Assembly: GCA_934047225.1 (NCBI GenBank)
Contig: OW204001.1
Span: 11,020,201-11,084,200, forward strand
DNA from: Ypsolopha sequella
Lineage: Eukaryota; Arthropoda; Insecta; Lepidoptera; Ypsolophidae
DNA length: 64,000 nucleotides
Direction: 5' to 3'
Shown here: positions 48,463 through 59,940 of the stretch, piece by piece
How the letters are laid out: each line of letters starts with the position of its first letter
Position numbering within the stretch: the stretch's first letter is position 1
Translations under genes and position numbers: made by a program
The notes under the pieces: model-generated
Seen by the model: only the letters and a program-made list of their open reading frames with translations
The model's database searches: none
What the model was told of the DNA's origin: nothing

Positions 48463-48610
48463 TGTAACCGAGTGGTAGAGCGCTCGCTTGCTAACCCAGA
48501 GGTCGTGGGTTCAAGCTCGCTCGCAAGTCCGCTCGGAAGTTGCTCTTCCGAAGAACGGCCCATACATTTTGTTTCTGCCGATGCGAATCGCCCCGTGTTT
48601 AGAGGGGACT
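48463..48610 (+). repeat. SINE-C head, tRNA-like
   Basis: GCCTCTGTAACCGAGTGGTA, then GAGCGCTCGC, is A-box-like; GTGGGTTCAAGCTC is B-box-like, at tRNA spacing. The anticodon stem does not pair properly and there is no acceptor-stem partner, so this is a SINE rather than a tRNA gene. The body shares CCGAAGAACGGC with the copy at 38530-39200. Confidence 0.65.
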
Positions 48611-48879
48611 TAAAGTTTGGCGCGGTCTGTACTCGTTAACTTGTAAAGTTAACTTAGTGGTGACAGTTTTTCTTTTAACTTCGTTATACATACTACTACC
48701 GTGAATTTTTTCACATATCCAAAAACAACCGTTTAGCTTGTAGGGGTGGGGACACTTGACTCTAACAAAAATTTGCATAGACGAGAAAAAAAAATCACTT
48801 TGCGTGTAGGGGTGGGGCAAAAAAAATATTTATATAATATATATATGTATATAAAAAAGGATATATACTACATATTAAT

Positions 48880-49062
48880 CACACCGACAAAGTCGTAAAA
48901 TAAAATAAGGAAAAATATTTTTTTTGGTACCGCCAAATATGTTTGTATACTCATGCCAACTAACAGCTTTCTAGTACTAAGAGTCTCTGAGCTAAACCGC
49001 GAACAGACAGACGGACATTGTGAAACTATAAAGGTTCCTTGCTGACTACGAAGCCCTAAAAA
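48880..49062 (+). repeat. SINE-B, 3' half
   Basis: GCGAACAGACAGACGGACAT, TGTGAAACTATAAAGGTTCC and GAAGCCCTAAAAATC form the 3' tail typical of SINE-B-type elements. The head is absent. Confidence 0.6.
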
Positions 49063-49715
49063 TCACATTATTATGATAACACGACTTGTCGTATTTGAAA
49101 TGACAGACCGTTTACATGTTGCTTTCATGCCGCGCCCGCGCCACGACATCAAACTTGGATTTGACCCGTTCTAGGTCAACGCAACAGCTGTTTGCATAGA
49201 CGTTGATCTACGTAACTGAAACTTGATTTATATAACGGAGAAGCACAACTTTTTGATTATAAAATGACATGATTTTTTTGTTCAGCGCCTCCTGGACCAT
49301 TATGTGCGACCTACTTGGTATCATTAATCCATATTTGAGAGATTTTCGATAATAACTTGGTTATATATATTTTGATAAATGGCGTTGATAAATGGTTCTC
49401 AAGATTTTTATTCTGATATTAAGTTCTTTGCCACCGCGGTGAGAAAAAAAAAATTATTCATAAATTGTTTCCAATCTAAAAGCGAAATCCGGAAATATAA
49501 ACGCTTCTTGTACTTGCTCTATCCATAAAAAAGAAATTTGATACAATCACTAATATAAACTTATAGACATACTTCCACTTTTCCCAAGTTTCCACATTTT
49601 GAAGATTTTGTAAGTAGTTCACATTTCTTTTTCTTCTGTTGTAAAACAGTATAGTTTTATTCAGCGATATACATTACCGGAGATAGTTCCATCCCATACA
49701 TTAGGCGAGCAATAG

Positions 49716-49902
49716 CATGTCAACATTGAAACGTGCGCTTTGGCACATCACGTTTTACTTGCTTACTGACCGTCGAAAGGAGTGCGCGACTTGTTAGTAT
49801 CAACGAGGAAACAATCTGCTTTAAAATGCCGTCGTGCGTGTTTAGAAAGTGCAAAAATAAAAGCACAAACACGTGCAAGGAAAAAGGTGTCATGTTTCAT
49901 AT
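49716..49902 (+). mobile_element. 5' end of a second P-element-like THAP transposon
   Basis: A CATG terminus (49716, CATGTCAACATTGAAACGTG) is followed 110 bp later by the THAP exon described next. The preceding 8 bases are AGCAATAG; a matching copy beyond a 3' terminus was not found in the window, so the end is a proposal and the element looks truncated. Confidence 0.45.
49826..49902 (+). pseudogene. First exon of a THAP-domain protein, probably a P-like transposase
   Basis: ATG at 49826 opens MPSCVFRKCKNKSTNTCKEK, then GVMFH, directly before a consensus GTAAGT donor at 49903. MP-C-x4-C with a later FH is the start of a THAP zinc-coordinating domain. The 25 codons plus 2 bases (phase 2) match the exon at 3418-3497 in length and phase. 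No following exon with the rest of the domain (AVPTYP region) was identified, so I treat it as a relic; a live host THAP gene with distant exons is less likely. Confidence 0.65.
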
Positions 49903-50514
49903 GTAAGTACAACAAAATAACTTTGACACGATCTGGCGAGTGAGGGCCTATCGCTGGTTTTATTCAAATCGAAACAAAAACAGCTTTAATTTCAGGTAAT
50001 TTTTCAATATTTTTAAGTGAAATAAATACGTACCTACAGTAGTAGATTTAGATAACGCTATATGATAATAATATGGGATTATTCGGCACTCTTCGGCAAA
50101 GGTCGTATTTCCAAATCCTCAGATACCGCGTATATCGTCCGTTCGCATATTAAAACCCAAAAATCATTTCTTGCTTATTAATTTGCTTCCAGTTATCATT
50201 ATTTGCACAATGTTATATAATTACTTTGACTCCTATTTTCTCTGTACTAAATTTTCAAATGCTGGTGCAATGTTTATGGCTCTTACAATCTATGATTCGG
50301 TCGTTTTTGGGAGTACGAAAACTGGCGAAGACTTCTGGGCGTATTATATAAGTGGCAGATCTGTAAGTAGTGATGACAATTCATCAACATCAAGGTACAA
50401 CAACCAAGCGACACCTAGCGGGTGCAATCGGCAGTTCGGTGCTGTGTTGTGACTTGAAAAAGCTCTTCTTCTTATTATGATCAAATTCAGCACTCGTACT
50501 CATGCATGCCTGAA
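49903..50514. other. AT-rich stretch after the THAP exon
   Basis: Intron-like. A 93-codon plus frame (50171-50452) shows no recognised domain; an acceptor-like TTTGCTTCCAG at about 50182-50192 exists, but what follows does not read as THAP. Confidence 0.35.
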
Positions 50515-50931
50515 TTAAGGCGCTACAGAAAAAAAATCGAACTTGCATATCTACTATTATAGTAAATAATGTATAATTTTGATAAAACAGTATATTATTT
50601 TGGAATATTTTTCCAAGGATCTGTTGAAAAGAAACGCGATTGGAGAAATTCAGCTCGGTACAAATATTTATTGAAATGAGGTCTTTTTCGACACCAATTC
50701 TCCTGGTTTGACAATTTGGAATGACATATAGACTGCAATTATATTTTATTATATGGGTTTTAACAGTATCTAGGACCTGGTTAAACGAAATTTTGATAGC
50801 AACTTTAGTACATTTTATATTAATAAAAAACTGACTTTTTGCTACTTTTCCACGAATCCGTCCCTCACGCACTAAGGGTTTTTTCGCATATGGAGTATCA
50901 GGGACGCTGAAAGTTTTACATATCGCCTTAA
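50515..50931 (-). mobile_element. R1 TTAA-type MITE, copy
   Basis: TTAA at 50515-50518 and 50928-50931. Full family order in minus sense (GGCGATATGTAAAAC..., CCCTTAGTGCGTGAGGGACG, ..., GGCGCTACAG inverted end). It shares its TTAA at 50928 with the adjoining R2 copy. The long minus frame (50390-50998) is a chance frame through this repeat. Confidence 0.88.
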
Positions 50932-51328
50932 GGGGCTCCACAATGCTAAAGATCAGTTTTGCATTGAATTCACTTCCTTCAATGTAGATGGTAAACATTT
51001 GAAAAAAATATGGCGTATTTTTTGACTCACGACAATTATAAATTACACTTCAAAAATAAACATACTTTCAATCTTCTTTTAATTATAATACTTTTAAGAA
51101 AACATGAATTTCACGAAAAAAGCGATTCACTTTCTGTATTTTAAAACCGATTGAAACGAAACCAACACAAGCTTGTTGTTATGTTATACGAAAAATTATA
51201 GTTAATGTCCTAATGTAGCTGTGGTTTCAAAATAACTGAAGTTTTGCGTGCGCGCAACCTGATTAGAGCAGAATAGACAGTTAAAAAACAAAAGCGTTAG
51301 AGCAGGACTAAATTTTAGCTGCCCCTTA
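50928..51328 (+). mobile_element. R2 TTAA-type MITE, uninterrupted copy
   Basis: TTAA-GGGGCTCCACAATGCTAAA opens the copy and TTTTAGCTGCCCC-TTAA closes it, 393 bp between the TTAAs. The imperfect terminal repeats (GGGGC...GCTAAA) and the TTTGCGTGCGCGCAACCTGA region define the family. No ORF. Confidence 0.88.
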
Positions 51329-52332
51329 AGGCGATTACCATCGCCAAATTAGCAGCTCGATATTTGTCACTACAAATATCAACGGAAACGACATTGAAAT
51401 AACGTTCATATCAGCGCGCAATGCATAGTCGCTGTTACGACGCTCGCTGCGTCCTTGAGAGGGCGAAATAGGAGAAAATTATACTTTTCACTTGGACGTG
51501 ATTGCTCGATTGAATAATCTTATATTATGTTTATAGCTATAAAGTTTATCTATTTATCAAAACATAGATGAATTCAATCGGGGCAAGCCACTCAGGAGCA
51601 GTAGGGAATTTGAGGTCAAAAAACACCATTCAGTAAAAAAAAAATTCATGTATGTAGAAGTTTTGGTGGTATGAAAAAGAAAACTGTTGCATATGTTGTC
51701 TAAGAGTTGATTATTCATAATACATTTTTTCATTATTTTTGGTTTGGCCATAAACGAGGAGTAGGCTTTAGAAAGTACCCATTTGGCAATAGTAAGGCCC
51801 TTAACTAGTTGTACTTTGTCACACAATAAGGCCTCCAAACCCTACATCGTGCCAGTGTAAACATAAACAGATTGATCAGGGCGCGCGTCGACTGTTGACC
51901 GACGTGATCGAAGCTGTAATGGATCTGATTAAGTAGCGTCGCCCGCCCGAAATTGCTGCCCGTTGGTTGGGCAGTCAAGATCGCCTATGTGAAAATACAC
52001 AGGCATTGACCTACGTCAAGGCAAACATTTTTTACATTTATCTATACACATATTTTGCCAAAAGGGACACAATGTTGACATGTCACCTAATAGGAATTTG
52101 ATCTAAATATTTATTTATTATTTATATTTAGTTACATAATAAAAAAAATTAAACATTAACTAAAATTAAACTAAATAGAAAATATTAGCCAGATCGCCGT
52201 CGTCATGTGGAAGGGTACCTAGAAGGCTGGCTGCGTTTCCTCTTTGTATGGCCAGACTTATTCTCTGGCCAAGATATGCGTCAGCCCTCGGGTCCCCATT
52301 ATTATTTATTATTTTTGAAAATAGCGACTATA
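51329..52332. other. AT-rich stretch, nothing recognised
   Basis: A minus frame at 51557-51838 (93 codons) has no recognisable domain. 51850-52010 is slightly GC-richer. Confidence 0.4.
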
Positions 52333-52594
52333 CAAGGTGACTTTTCGATCATCGTCCAAATTCATGCTGGAGTCTTGGTAAGTGATCAGCATCATGAATA
52401 GATAACAATTTCTGTGAAATTTGTATGATGAAATTTCGACTTCTCATAGTAATTCACTCCCAGTCCTGAGTGAATCACTATGGGAAGTCGAAATTGAATT
52501 TTATGAATTTTACAATAATTGTTATTGGTTCATGATGCTGATCACTTACCAAGGCTCAAATATGAATTTCGACGATGTTCACAAATTCACCTTG
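52333..52594. mobile_element. Foldback/MITE element, near-complete palindrome
   Basis: CAAGGTGACTTTTCGATCAT... TTGGTAAGTGATCAGCATCA is mirrored by TGATGCTGATCACTTACCAA ... AATTCACCTTG. The inner arms also pair (CGACTTCTCATAGTAATTCACT / AGTGAATCACTATGGGAAGTCG). The arms cover most of its 262 bp. Confidence 0.85.
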
Positions 52595-52957
52595 CATAAC
52601 TAATTGTAGTAAGCTACTATCTTTTTATAGCTATAAGCCCTCAATAACTCCTATAGGTAATAACTTCATCCATAAATTCAATAACTTCTATAGGTATTTT
52701 CATTTAGTAGCTCTACAAATCTACAATACAGAAATAGAAATATAACAGGATTAACGATTTTTTTTCTATATTTTCGTAAACCTATTGTAGATCGGCAAAC
52801 GAAATTCTCAAAGTGAAGTTCGATCATTATTAGATGAGTCGATTTATGTTGCGTTTATTCTCACAAGTAAAATTCATGTTAAGACGATAAATCTTTCTTT
52901 TTTTATTATAAAGAAAATTCTTTGCTCATTTCATTTCATCAAACGGCTGTGTAATGT

Positions 52958-53376
52958 TTAAGGCGATATGTAAAAGTTTTAGCGACCCTGTTACTCCATA
53001 TGCGAAAATACCCTCAGTGCGAGAGGGACGGATTTGTGGAAAAGATGATAGGCACCCGATCCAGTTGGCAACCAGAGATACAGAATAGGGGGGCTGGTCT
53101 TAGATACAGTTAAAAACCATCTAATAAAATATAATTTTAGTCAATATGTCATTCTAAATTGTCAAACCAGGAGATTTGGTGTCGAAAAAGACCTCATTTC
53201 ATTTCTATAAATATTTCTATCGAGCCGAACTTCTCCAATTGCGTTTCTGTTTTAACAGACCCCTAGAAAAGAAAAAGAATCCAAAAATAATATACTATTT
53301 TATCAAAATAATATATTATTTACTGAAGTGGATATGCAAGTTCTTAAAGTGCCGATTTTTTTCCGTAGCGCCTTAA
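52958..53376 (+). mobile_element. R1 TTAA-type MITE, with a foreign arm replacing ~60 bp
   Basis: TTAA at 52958-52961 and 53373-53376. Typical R1 sequence runs to GGATTTGTGGAAAAG, then 53041-53096 is one arm of the 29178-29413 element (GATGATAGGCACCC...GGGGGGCTGGT). R1 resumes at CTTAGATACAGTTAAAAACC. The displaced segment is present in the other copies. Confidence 0.85.
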
Positions 53377-53522
53377 ATGCTTGTTCATCACAATCTTTTA
53401 ATTTTTCATAAACGCGCCACAGATCGTTTTTTACCTGCTTCAAATTGTTTTATAGAAGTAAAAGGGTTCAGCAAATTGTCCTTCTGTAAAACGACCAACA
53501 AAGGAGATTTAGTAACCAGGGG

Positions 53523-53662
53523 CCTTACTATCTCACTTCAACTATCTATTGCTATCGCTTTCAAAAGTATCGTTATTGGCTAGAAATGATGTGTGACGTT
53601 AATCGTAGCCAATCACGACACCTTTGAAAGCGATAGCAGTAGATTTTGAAATTAGATAAGGT
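53523..53662. mobile_element. Short foldback element with ~58-bp arms
   Basis: 53523-53582 (CCTTACTATCTCACTTCAAC, ATTGCTATCGCTTTCAAAAG) is mirrored by 53606-53662 (CTTTGAAAGCGATAGCAGTA ... GATAAGG). The loop is only ~23 bases, so it should form a strong hairpin as single strand. Confidence 0.8.
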
Positions 53663-53667
53663 TTTTA

Positions 53668-54035
53668 CCTATGAAATTGCCGAAATTTTCTTGCAGATTC
53701 ATGAGTTCATAAATCCTGTAATTCAATAGCTATTTCCATTATTTGTTTTCTGTTTGAAAGTCGATTTCAAGGTTTTACATCTTCGTATTCAATTTTGTTT
53801 TTATTGTCAGTTTGATAACCAAAATTAAATGTTCAAAAATAGTTCGTCCTAAATGCCATCCATTTCCATGATAAGGTTCGTAATAATTTTTTACAGCTGA
53901 CACTTTTCAAAATTTTAATTATTGTTACTACTAGCTTAATGTTATCTCATTCATACACTCCGAGTTATCTCCAAGTTCTATAGAGAAAACGGCAATTTCA
54001 TAAATTAAGGTCTCGGGTTCAGCACAGACACATTG
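53668..54035 (+). repeat. R12 repeat, copy 1
   Basis: Direct copy of 58721-59113: ATGAAATTGCCGA.ATTTTCTT, TCCTGTAATTCAATAGCTAT, GTTCGTCCTAAATGCCATCC and ATTTCCATGATAAG. The second copy carries its own short insertion. About 370 bp, class unknown. Confidence 0.75.
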
Positions 54036-56301
54036 ATCTTAGATTCAAGTATCTATGATACACATGAGTGATTTTGAAATCCCACCACAATATATCACGT
54101 TCGGTTTCGGTAATGAAACCGGTCGACCCGAGCAAACACCCATAAAGTGTTGCCCAATCAGGCACATAACACAGTAATGATCTATTTCACGCTACCCCCT
54201 CCGGTGGGGTGGCTAAAATCTAAAAATGTCGCAAAATTTCGTTTATTTATTTAATTGGGTAAACTATTAATTTGACCTCGAAGTGTAATTTTTTCGAAAT
54301 ATGAATATAAAATTTCACCGGAAAGGAAATAAGAAGAATTACTCGTATTTTTGCAAAAAAAAAAACTCGAGGGTTTTGTACTATTTTAAATATCGACGTA
54401 TTTAACAGCTTGCACTATTTACATTTGAGTTTTGAAGGCACAAATATTGTGTTTTTTACATTAAATTTTAAATCCTTACATTATAACTTGCAATTTGTAA
54501 GATATATTTTACCTGAAGGTTAAATGTCATTAAATAAAAAGTAAAATACGCAAAACCCATAACTAGCGAAAATAAGGTAAGTATTTTTTGCTTGATCTGT
54601 GATTAGATTTCTGGAATAAATTGCCTAATCATTAGGCATTAAAAATACTGTAGGAAAAATGTCCACATCTTTCTTATTATTCTACTATTTGTTAATAAAT
54701 ACTTTATATTGAGCTTTTTTAAGTCTTTTTTATTTCTTTCCTTTATTAAAAATAGGTTTTACACGATATATTTCGGCCCATGGTATGGGGCCGTCATCAG
54801 TCGAATGCATTATTATTTTACTACTTATTATTTTACTATCAACAAGGAGTTCTTCTTGCTTTAGTCAGCAATAATATATTCTTTGCTCTTAGTCCTCTTA
54901 AACTTTCCAAATTACTTCAATTAGGAAAATAAGGTAAAAGTCAGACCATCAGAGACATCTACACAAAATTGTTCGTACTTTCTATAATGCTAGGGATCAT
55001 GGGGCATGCGCTTGCACATCTACGGGCAGACAACCACAGTACAGGAACCTACCATCCTATAACGGACTCATTCACGTGGTTAGACTTTACATGCACAGAT
55101 GGCGCTAGTTACGAAATTCTTTATGGTCTTGAGGAAACTTTTCCAAAGTAATCCAAACGTAGCATTTCAGTTAATGTATGTACAATTAGAAGTTTTTCAG
55201 CAGAGACAATTGATTGAACTAACAACTCGCGATGAAATTTTTATAAACATTGATAAAAGTGCCATCTAGCGCATAACATCTAAATTTTTTGTTCATTGGT
55301 TCTGTAGGAATATCGTGAATGAAAAAGAGGTATCTATCTTTCAACTTCCAACATTTATAATAAGAGGGCGCAGGCGACGACAGACCTACAAATTTTTTTG
55401 AAAGCCCGTGTGAGTTGGTGACATGATACGTACCCGTTGTTTTTTTTATTCTTGAAAATATGTTTTGCAGCTCTGAATGTACAGCTATGTCCGTAACTAT
55501 TATACCATTAAGCCATAAGATAGCAGTAAATAATCCTATACATAGGCCTACCTAAACGCTTTCAATCTGTCGCTTTCCGAGCTTTTCGAGGCAAATTGAC
55601 AATTTTCCCTCCCTGGAAATTTGCATGCAGAAGCGCCACTTCAAAGGTAACTGTTGGTAACTGTTTTGTCTCAAATATTCTTGGAAAATAAGACAATTTC
55701 TTCTGAAACATACCTTGGGCTTTTGGTATAGAGTCGCAAGTACATTGAAGCTTCCAGCCTTTGATTTTGAGTGTCCTAAAGCTAGCAGCCACGCAAAATA
55801 CATCCGTATTCTAAAACGCTACGTTTTAAAATTGCGATTGGGAGTTTGTAAGACTGTTTTAGGTTTAGCAGTTTCAGAGATTCGGTTAGGGCTGAAGCGG
55901 GGACTCCGTTGGGGTGGTTTAAAACAATTTTGTACCGGTGAATGAGTTTTGGTAGCCGCCAGCCATGTTGCTTTCCGGAGAACATTGTTGTTTGTAATTG
56001 CATAGAATCTCCTTATTTATTTACTTCTACTCGAAATGATTCCAAATTGAGTTACAGTTTTTATTTAATTATTTATATTTTCTGTATAAGGAAGATTTTA
56101 TTGGTTTGACAGCGAAGCTGATTATTGATTTCCGTCTAAAACATGTACACAAAAAATGCCAAAAAATCCGGCTTAAATGCATTATAATTTGCACTTACCA
56201 TAATATGTAAACTGTTTTGGATGTAATACGTCAAAAGTATAAATAAAATATAATAAAAGAAAACTGTGCTTAAATGTTAACACGGCTTTTAGATGAAATT
56301 A
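54036..56301. other. AT-rich stretch, nothing recognised
   Basis: ATATTTCGGCCCATGGTATG near 54770 resembles CTTTGGTCCATTCGGGCCC near 61773, perhaps a shared old repeat. Frames at 54969-55151 and 55552-56003 show no known domain. Confidence 0.4.
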
Positions 56302-56726
56302 TTAAGGCGCTACGGAAAAAAATTGTCACTTTTAGAACTTCTATATCTACTTCGGTAAACAATGTATAATTTTGATAAAATAGTATATTATTTTTGGAAT
56401 CTTTCTCTAGGGATTTTTTAAAACAAAAACGCGATTGGAGAATTTCGGCTCGATAGAAATATTTATTGAAATGAGTTCTTTATCGACACCAATTCTCCGG
56501 GTTTGACAATTTAGAATGACATATGGACTGCAATTATATTTTATTAGATGGGTTTTAAAATTATCTAGGACCTGGTTAAACGAAATTTTGATAGCATTTT
56601 TAGTACATTTTATATTAATAAAAAACCGACTTTTAGCTACTTTTCCACGAATCCGTCCCTCTCGCACTGAGGGTTTTTTCGCATATGGAGTAACAGAGAC
56701 GCTAAAACTGTTACATATCACCTTAA
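56302..56726 (-). mobile_element. R1 TTAA-type MITE, copy
   Basis: TTAA at 56302-56305 and 56723-56726. In minus sense it runs GGTGATATGTAACAG..., CCCTCAGTGCGAGAGGGACG, ..., ending CCGTAGCGCCTTAA. The 104-codon minus frame in it is fortuitous. Confidence 0.88.
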
Positions 56727-56740
56727 GAAGTTTGAAAATA

Positions 56741-56941
56741 CAAATTTCAAGGCTGTATAATTTAAAACATGAAATTTAGAGGGAATTTCGTAATTTTTTT
56801 CCATCAAGCGAACTTAGAGCTTTTGCTTTTTTTTTAAGATGTTTAAATCAGCCTCATAGCTACATCTATATTATTGTTATTAAACTGATTGACCAAGTTA
56901 CACAATGTGAAATGGTCATTTGAAGTTGTGCATCTGACCTT
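56741..56941 (+). repeat. R6 repeat, copy 2
   Basis: Matches 22680-22880 in order and orientation (TTTCAAGGCTGTATAATTTA, GATTGACCAAGTTACA, GTGAAATGGTCATTTGAAG). Begins 15 bp after an R1 end. Confidence 0.7.
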
Positions 56942-57129
56942 ATTAGTGAATTAGATTAGACATACTTTGTGAAAGAGACCGATAATTTTGATTAATTTTG
57001 TAATTGAGTTTATTACCTTTTTAATCAACCTGGTAATAAACTCAATGTTCTATTCTTTGTATTTTTCCTTAAAAACTCTATTAACAGCATCCCTTTTCAA
57101 GTTAATTATAGGCGACAAGGTTCACTAAT

Positions 57130-57300
57130 TACGATATCGCGATCCTTGCCGATAACTCATCGCATGGATGGAGTGCGCATTATCGCGGCGGGTGGCGCGA
57201 ACTGAGCGCGACGTTCGATAATGTACCGATAATGTTGCCGATAACGATTGTCGGCATCGCGCATCTGTCCAGAATACGCCCTTGCGTGATTCACACATTT
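57130..57300. promoter_or_regulatory. GC-rich island with clustered CGATAA words
   Basis: Five CGATAA/TTATCG words occur at 57150-57155, 57180-57185, 57216-57221, 57227-57232 and 57239-57244 in otherwise CpG-rich sequence (GCGCGACG, GGCATCGCGC). GATAA is the core bound by GATA factors. A candidate enhancer or promoter; function is inferred only from the clustering. Confidence 0.35.
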
Positions 57301-58720
57301 TAGCACTTTATTTGTAGATAGGTTTTGTACGCTTTGCATGTTTTGTTTAGTTTAGTTTTTATGGTTTCGACATAAAATAGAAACCTTTGCAACAGTGTCT
57401 CTGTTCTGTACGTCTGTCAGTATAATCCAAGAGCTAATGCTTCTGGGTACAAAATACACTGGGACCCCAGCATTATTATCACAAGGTGACATTAATTCTC
57501 ACTGAAGACTCGGTAAATTATGGATTAACTATATAAAACTAATATAACCATGGGAAATAAAAATTTAATTCTGAAATATCGCAAAAATGTCATTAATCCG
57601 TAATAATGATTATTTTCTAAGCTTCCAGTATCAATTTCGCGGTATAAATCAATATCATCTTGTTTTTTAAATTATGAAGCTCGTCCATAGCAAGGTATAT
57701 GTATAGTTACAAACGCTTCTCAAATCATATGTTTTGGAACAAGGCGTACACGTTAGCGAATTGAGACTAAATTCTTTACTACATTTTATAACAAATTAAA
57801 ATCTTTGTTTCAGAATCCTAAGATAAGGTCATTCTTTAAATACTTACATAAAGTTAAATTAAATTAGTGGGCGAAATTTTAAACATATGTAGAACATGTC
57901 CATATGAACAACTTTTGCTATTAGGATTGTGCAAAATTCTTAAATTTTGTTTTCACTTTTCCATACTGGACCAGCTGATCGGGGCAATTTGTATGGGAGG
58001 AAGTGAAAAAAAGTTATGAATTTCGCTTAGCTCCCATACAAACAGTTGTTCATATAGATATAGACTAGTCCTACCCTACCTTTATTTTGAGTTTCGCCAA
58101 ATATAATTAATAAATATAATAAAATAATATCATTATTATTTAATTAAATAAAAACATAATATTAATTATTAAATATCTTAATTAATTAATTAAATATATG
58201 AATTAAAAAAATTTAAAGACTGAGTCTATGGCAAATATTACGGCGATATTTTTTATGACTTCCAATTTAAAAGATACGATGCTTTTTGCAAGCAGGTAGA
58301 CGGAACTCGAGGTGTATTTTCACAACAACATGCACTTGTCAGACAATTTCACGTGTCGGTATTCAAAAGCAGACACTATTTGCCTACTGAAATTCAGTCA
58401 CTCCATCAAATTGCCTATCAAATAGCGCCGGACGTTGACACCTAACTGACAGCATAATAGTGAGGATTATCACGTTTGGAGTACCATTCTTGGGTCTATA
58501 AGTCAATTGAAAATGGACTCTATAAATAAGCAATAAGGTTGGCTTTCTGTCAAGACACCGTGACTGGAAGTTTGGAAGCTCTGATGGACTGGAACCGACA
58601 ACTGAGCTACTTTTCCCACACTTGCGTCACGGGTAAATAGATAAAGTAAAAGTGTGTGAATTGGAAAGATTAAGTGATTTGGTTACAATTACGATTTGTA
58701 TGTGATAATAATGTCTTCAC
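57301..58720. other. AT-rich stretch, nothing recognised
   Basis: Includes a (TTAA/AATT)-rich low-complexity run near 58130-58210. No gene. Confidence 0.45.
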
Positions 58721-59113
58721 ATATGAAATTGCCGAGATTTTCTTACAGATTCATGAGACCATAATTCCTGTAATTCAATAGCTATTTGAATTATTTGTTT
58801 TTTGTTTGAAAGTTGATTTCAAGGTTTTAAATCAACGTATTAAATTTTGTTTTAATTTTCAGTTTTGTTTTAAAAGTGAAATCTTCAAAAACAGTTCGTC
58901 CTAAATGCCATCCATTTCCATGATAAGATTCGTAATAATTTTTTAGAGCTGATTCTTTTCAAAAATTATATTGTTGTCGCATTTATACACAAAGAAAATA
59001 CATAATTTGGATTTTCCATTATTATAAAAAAAAAAACAAAAAGAAAATTGAGTTTCCTTCAAATTCTCTGTAGAAAACGGCAAATTTATATGTAAAGACC
59101 TAAAACAGACATA
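58721..59113 (+). repeat. R12 repeat, copy 2
   Basis: See 53668-54035. Shares TCCTGTAATTCAATAGCTAT, GTTCGTCCTAAATGCCATCC and, near its end, GTAGAAAACGGCAA.TT. Confidence 0.75.
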
Positions 59114-59360
59114 CATATACTCACGCCTATCTCCCAGAGAGGTAGTAGAGACAACAGATCTGCTATGATCCTGACACACCTCTTCCACGTCCCTCAGTCT
59201 CGTTATACTTTATTACATTTTATAATGATAATGTTGTGGAAGAAGCGAAAGCGGTATGTGAGAATCGTAGCACATTTCGTAATCCTGCATGAATCAAGAC
59301 TACGACCATAGACAATACTTAGTCTATGCTACGACGTAGCGGGTCTAGAAAGCGAGAAAT

Positions 59361-59510
59361 AAATTATTTTATGCCCATACTGCAATAAGGCAATTGTAAC
59401 ATCAAAAGCAGTTTTACAAGTGGTACCTAGATTGTTCACCCGATGTTATAATAGAACATGTGCTGTGCTGCTATTGGTCAAATTTATTATAAAACCACTA
59501 GAAACACTGA
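59361..59510 (+). repeat. R4 repeat, 5' fragment
   Basis: ATTTTATGCCCATACTGCAA, AACATCAAAAGCAGTTTTAC, CGATGTTATAATAGAACAT and TTATTATAAAACCACTAG match the first third of R4. Confidence 0.7.
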
Positions 59511-59586
59511 CACGACCTTTTTACTACTTTATTATTAGTATACATAGATATACATATTTCATGAAATTACATTTGGTAGTAGAACA

Positions 59587-59882
59587 TTTTTAGGGTTCCG
59601 TACCCAAAGGGTAACCAACGAGACCCTATTACTAAGACTCCGCTGTCCGTCTATCTGTCTGTCTGTCACCAGGCTGTATTTCATGAACCGTGATAGTTAG
59701 ACAGTTGAAATTTTCACAGATGATGTATTTCTGTTGCCGCTATAACAACAAATACTAAAAAGCAGAACAAAATAAATATTTAGGGGGCTCCCACACAACA
59801 GTCATGTTTTTCTTGCCGTTTTTATAGATAATGGTACGGAACCCTTCGTGCGCGAGTTCGACTCGCACTTGGCCGGTTTTTT
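59587..59882 (-). repeat. SINE-A, full-length copy, minus orientation
   Basis: GGGTTCCGTACCCAAAGGGT to GAGTTCGACTCGCACTTGGC CGG: complete from tail to A-box head, one of the best-preserved copies. Confidence 0.88.
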
Positions 59883-59940
59883 GAAATGTGTTTTGGGCCT
59901 TATCCTAAGTCCGGCAAACCGATCAGTCACAATAGTTCTT

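Noticed and set aside
48463..48535. Functional tRNA gene
   Set aside because: A/B-box-like sequences are present but the acceptor and anticodon stems do not pair; the sequence continues as a SINE body related to 38530-39200.
50390..50998. 202-codon minus-strand ORF, one of the longest in the window
   Set aside because: It runs through the R1 MITE; related frames appear in other R1 copies (56407-56721) with breaks, and no known domain is visible.
55552..56003. Overlapping ORFs on both strands near 55.5-56.0 kb
   Set aside because: Mutually overlapping in several frames, no domain and no splice or promoter support.
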